A stretch of 8,271 nt of DNA from Deltaproteobacteria bacterium (GTDB lineage Bacteria > Desulfobacterota > DSM-4660 > Desulfatiglandales > HGW-15), in assembly GCA_016929815.1 (NCBI GenBank), contig JAFGIC010000338.1, positions 1-8,271 on the forward strand, in the 5' to 3' direction. Below are positions 6,162 through 8,271 of this stretch, one piece after another (within the stretch, counting starts at the first letter, position 1; every line of letters begins with the position of its first letter). The notes under the pieces are model-generated. The model was not told the DNA's origin and made no database searches. It was given only the letters and a program-made list of their open reading frames with translations. The translations under genes were made by a program, and so were the position numbers.

Positions 6162-6313
6162 AAGAAAATGAACAGCATCAAGGTTGTTAAATCTTCCTTA
6201 ATTTACAGGGGAAATGCAAGAAAAAAATTATATCGAACCACATCCTAAAATCCGCCCAATACCCTTCAGGGTAAAAGTCGTTTGAGTGAATTTGGGAATA
6301 TAAGACTTAAACA

Positions 6314-7309
6314 TCATCCCCCAATGCTGGACATCCTGCGGGCGCAGTTTCTGATCCCGGATAAATGCAGATTGTGATGCAGGGGCTTGTTCTTAATTGC
6401 CGTATCGATCAGTTCGAGTATCTTCTCATCCCCTTCATAGTTTCTCAGGGGTGTTTTGATATCTATCTCATCATCCGAAAAAAGACAGCCCCTTATATGC
6501 CCGTCCGCCGTAAGTCTCAGCCTGTTGCAGAGGGCGCAGAAATGGTTGCTCAAGGCGCCTATAAGCCCTATCTCTCCCCTTGCGCCTTCCAATTTGAATC
6601 TCTGCGCCGGACCGTCAAGGATATTTCGAGCCTCTATCTGGTGCAGTTTTCCGATGGTCTCAATGATGCTGTAGATCTCAAGGACCGAGATGAAATTTTC
6701 CGCCTTCCATCCGTTATCATCGCCCACCGGCATTTGCTCTATAAAACGCACATGATAAGGCTTTGTCATGGTAAGCCGCGCGAAATCCTTTATCTCATCG
6801 TCATTCACGCCCTTCATGGCTACAATATTTATTTTGATCGGATCAAAACCCAGGCGCTCTGCCTCCTGTATCCCCGCCCACACCTGGTCAAACTTATCGC
6901 GACGTGTGATTCGCGCGAATCTCTCCCGTTTAAGGGAATCCAGGCTGATGTTCAATCTCTTGATCCCGCATTCCTTGATGCCTGCGGCAAGATCCTTCAA
7001 AAGTACGCCGTTGGTGGTGAGTGTTATCTCTTCCAATCCTTCAATATCATTCAACTGCTTTAGTAACCCCAAAAGGCCCTTTCTGACAAGGGGTTCTCCC
7101 CCTGTAAGCCTTAACTTTCGAATGCCCTTTTTGACTGAAAGCCTTACAAGGTGCAGCATCTCTTCATACCTCAGGATATCCTCATGCGGCATGAAATCTA
7201 TACCTTCATCAGGCATGCAGTATGTGCACCTCAGATTGCACCTATCCGTTATGGATAAACGCAGATAATTGATCACGCGGTTGTCTTTTTTCTTTCCGTT
7301 GTCTTCCAT
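6314..7309 (-). CDS. moaA: GTP 3',8-cyclase MoaA (molybdenum cofactor biosynthesis)
   Basis: This 331-residue radical SAM enzyme converts GTP to 3',8-cyclo-7,8-dihydro-GTP, the first step of molybdopterin synthesis, in the cytoplasm. The N-terminal cluster motif CNLRCTYC gives Cys24, Cys28 and Cys31; TGGEP (69-73) is the SAM-binding motif. The C-terminal second cluster is Cys258, Cys261 and Cys275, with the GTP-contacting NRLRLTADGHIR between. The protein ends in the characteristic Gly-Gly tail (SSIGG) needed for catalysis with MoaC. The ATG at 7309 is chosen for normal length and for the AGGA site 5 bases upstream; the frame stays open further but only over the end of yhaM. The start is 7 bases after the yhaM stop, so translation is probably coupled. 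No other mo-cofactor gene is visible. All key residues are intact. Confidence 0.97.
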   Translation of the reverse strand: MEDNGKKKDNRVINYLRLSITDRCNLRCTYCMPDEGIDFMPHEDILRYEEMLHLVRLSVKKGIRKLRLTGGEPLVRKGLLGLLKQLNDIEGLEEITLTTNGVLLKDLAAGIKECGIKRLNISLDSLKRERFARITRRDKFDQVWAGIQEAERLGFDPIKINIVAMKGVNDDEIKDFARLTMTKPYHVRFIEQMPVGDDNGWKAENFISVLEIYSIIETIGKLHQIEARNILDGPAQRFKLEGARGEIGLIGALSNHFCALCNRLRLTADGHIRGCLFSDDEIDIKTPLRNYEGDEKILELIDTAIKNKPLHHNLHLSGIRNCARRMSSIGG

Positions 7310-7314
7310 TCTTT

Positions 7315-7318
7315 TCCT
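7315..7318 (-). promoter_or_regulatory. Ribosome binding site of moaA overlapping the yhaM stop codon
   Basis: The minus strand reads TAGGAAAAGAATG. The AGGA site shares bases with the TAG stop of yhaM and lies 5 bases before the moaA ATG, an arrangement typical of termination-reinitiation coupling. Confidence 0.7.
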
Positions 7319-8271
7319 ATTCTCTGAACAGCACTCCTTGTCTGTCATTTTCAACAACGCCGGCATCGCTTTCATTACCCCCCGTGGCGTTGATGTCTCC
7401 TTTAAGTAGATAGCGGTCAAACATCCTGTTGAATTCCGTCCAGGAGCCCTCCTTTGCGTCCTTCTCCATATATCGCGCGATCCCGTTCATCTTGGCGTCC
7501 AGGTCATCGATCATGTGAAGGGCGAAGGCCTCCAGAAATTTGGGCCTTTTAGGCGATCCGAATTCATATTCTCCATGGTGGCTTAATACAAGGTGTTTGA
7601 GCCGGAGGGCGGTTTCTTCGGGGAATTTCTTAATCCCTGCAAGCTTCTCATCAAGCATTGCAACGCCCAGGGTGACATGACCGAGAAGCCTTCCTTCATC
7701 AGTGTAGTCGATCAATCTGTCGAATCTGAATTCCTTCGTCTTCCCTATGTCATGGAGGAAGGCCCCAGTCAGCAACAGGTCTTTGTCGAGACGGGGATAC
7801 TGTTCCGCGACCTGCAGCGACATCCTGCATACGGACAGCGTATGCTCCAGGAGTCCGCCTATGTAATTGTGGTGAAAATTCTTAGCGGCAGGGCATCTCT
7901 TGAATTGTTCCACAAAAACATGATCTGAAAGAAATCTCTCTGAAAGATTTCTCAGGTGAACATTGCCTATCTTCTTGATCATCCCCCTGAGGGATGTCAT
8001 CATCTCCGATATATCAAAGGGGGATATCTCCAGAAAGAGAGAGGGATCTCCTTCCTCCGAAACCCTGAGACCTGAAAGGGTCAGCTGGATCTGGCCTTTG
8101 TAGGAGCTGGCCTGACCCTGCACCTCAATTATATCGCCTTCCCTGAACAGGGATGACAACTCAAGGGCATTGTCCCATACCCTGGCCTCTATGTCACCGG
8201 TGCGGTCAGACAGGGTAATGCTTAAAAAGGGGTCTCCCCTTTTTGTCTGCCCGACCTTTTTCCCCCTGACT
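7317..8271 (-). CDS. yhaM: 3'-5' exoribonuclease, YhaM family (5' end outside window)
   Basis: The frame is open to the window edge, showing 317 residues of a protein usually near 310-340, so perhaps about 20 N-terminal residues are missing. Residues 6-65 are an OB-fold nucleic-acid-binding domain (LSITLSDRTGDIEARVWDNA, then YKGQIQLTLSGLRV). An HD phosphohydrolase domain follows: HHNY (133-136), LLEHTL with His143, the FLHDIGK metal motif with His173 and Asp174, His198 in LLGHVTLG, and SHHGEYEFGSPKRP from residue 230. This order is that of YhaM, a metal-dependent 3'-5' exonuclease acting on RNA and single-stranded DNA in the cytoplasm. An internal TTG at 8159 could start a shorter protein but would delete the first half of the OB fold, so it is rejected. 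It precedes moaA by 7 bases. Confidence 0.92.
   Translation of the reverse strand, partial: VRGKKVGQTKRGDPFLSITLSDRTGDIEARVWDNALELSSLFREGDIIEVQGQASSYKGQIQLTLSGLRVSEEGDPSLFLEISPFDISEMMTSLRGMIKKIGNVHLRNLSERFLSDHVFVEQFKRCPAAKNFHHNYIGGLLEHTLSVCRMSLQVAEQYPRLDKDLLLTGAFLHDIGKTKEFRFDRLIDYTDEGRLLGHVTLGVAMLDEKLAGIKKFPEETALRLKHLVLSHHGEYEFGSPKRPKFLEAFALHMIDDLDAKMNGIARYMEKDAKEGSWTEFNRMFDRYLLKGDINATGGNESDAGVVENDRQGVLFRE

Larger units (their letters stand above)
5879..6313. other. Non-coding gap of 435 bases upstream of the protease operon
   Basis: I see no convincing gene, RNA gene or terminator here. It is AT-rich and lies between the moaA stop and the C11 protease start, both on the minus strand. It contains the C11 ribosome binding site, the possible promoter, a 24-base imperfect dyad (6138-6161), a 10-base palindrome AGGAGCTCCT (6079-6088) and three TGCAAGA copies (6137, 6159, 6215). 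Two short plus-strand open frames exist (47 codons from 6105, 23 codons from 6214) with weak support. Confidence 0.6.

Noticed and set aside
6105..6248. 47-residue open frame on the plus strand in the spacer
   Set aside because: No clear ribosome binding site, no recognisable motif, and basic composition typical of chance AT-rich translation.
6260..6273. Hairpin TACCC-TTCA-GGGTA downstream of moaA as its terminator
   Set aside because: The stem is short, and in the moaA direction the T-run precedes rather than follows the hairpin.
6214..6285. 23-residue open frame starting MQEKNYIEPHPK after a GGGGA sequence
   Set aside because: It has a passable ribosome binding site but is too short and unlike anything I recognise.
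6365..7063. 232-residue open frame on the plus strand opposite moaA
   Set aside because: Shadow of moaA, whose motifs are complete on the minus strand.
7310..7420. N-terminal extension of MoaA by 37 residues
   Set aside because: It lies entirely over the end of yhaM, and the start at 7309 has its own binding site and gives the usual family length.

Overview
The window looks like a bacterial chromosome segment with an accessory stretch next to housekeeping genes. The taxon cannot be fixed from sequence alone. The mix of a YhaM-type nuclease, MoaA, BrnA/CopG-, YgiT- and DUF2283-type small genes and CHAT/clostripain proteases would suit an anaerobic Nitrospirota or deltaproteobacterial-type genome, but this is a weak inference.

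Left part (1-1467, plus strand, AT-rich): a worn cluster of toxin-antitoxin-type genes. It holds the end of a zinc-finger/nuclease-like chimeric reading frame overlapping a DUF2283 gene, then a graveyard containing a HicA-type toxin fragment joined to a broken YgiT zinc-finger gene, then an apparently intact CopG/BrnA-type antitoxin gene followed by an intact YgiT-type zinc-finger gene. Three copies of YgiT-like DNA share near-identical stretches and appear to have recombined with each other.

Centre (1479-5878, minus strand, more GC-rich): a two-gene operon and the most interesting part of the window. The first gene encodes a clostripain-family (C11) protease with no signal peptide. The second encodes a 1021-residue fusion of an LCAT/PGAP1-like serine hydrolase, a domain resembling the leucine aminopeptidase N-terminal (macro-like) domain, and a CHAT caspase-like protease. 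All expected catalytic residues are visible. Two clan CD proteases plus a lipase-like domain, all apparently cytoplasmic, suggest a proteolytic switch of the immunity or cell-death kind. This role is inferred. The operon converges on the YgiT gene, with only 11 bases between the stop codons.

A 435-base non-coding stretch (5879-6313) upstream of this operon carries a possible promoter and an imperfect 24-base dyad.

Right part (6314-8271, minus strand): yhaM (3'-5' exoribonuclease, running off the window) followed 7 bases later by moaA (molybdenum cofactor synthesis). They form a translationally coupled pair and mark ordinary chromosomal sequence.
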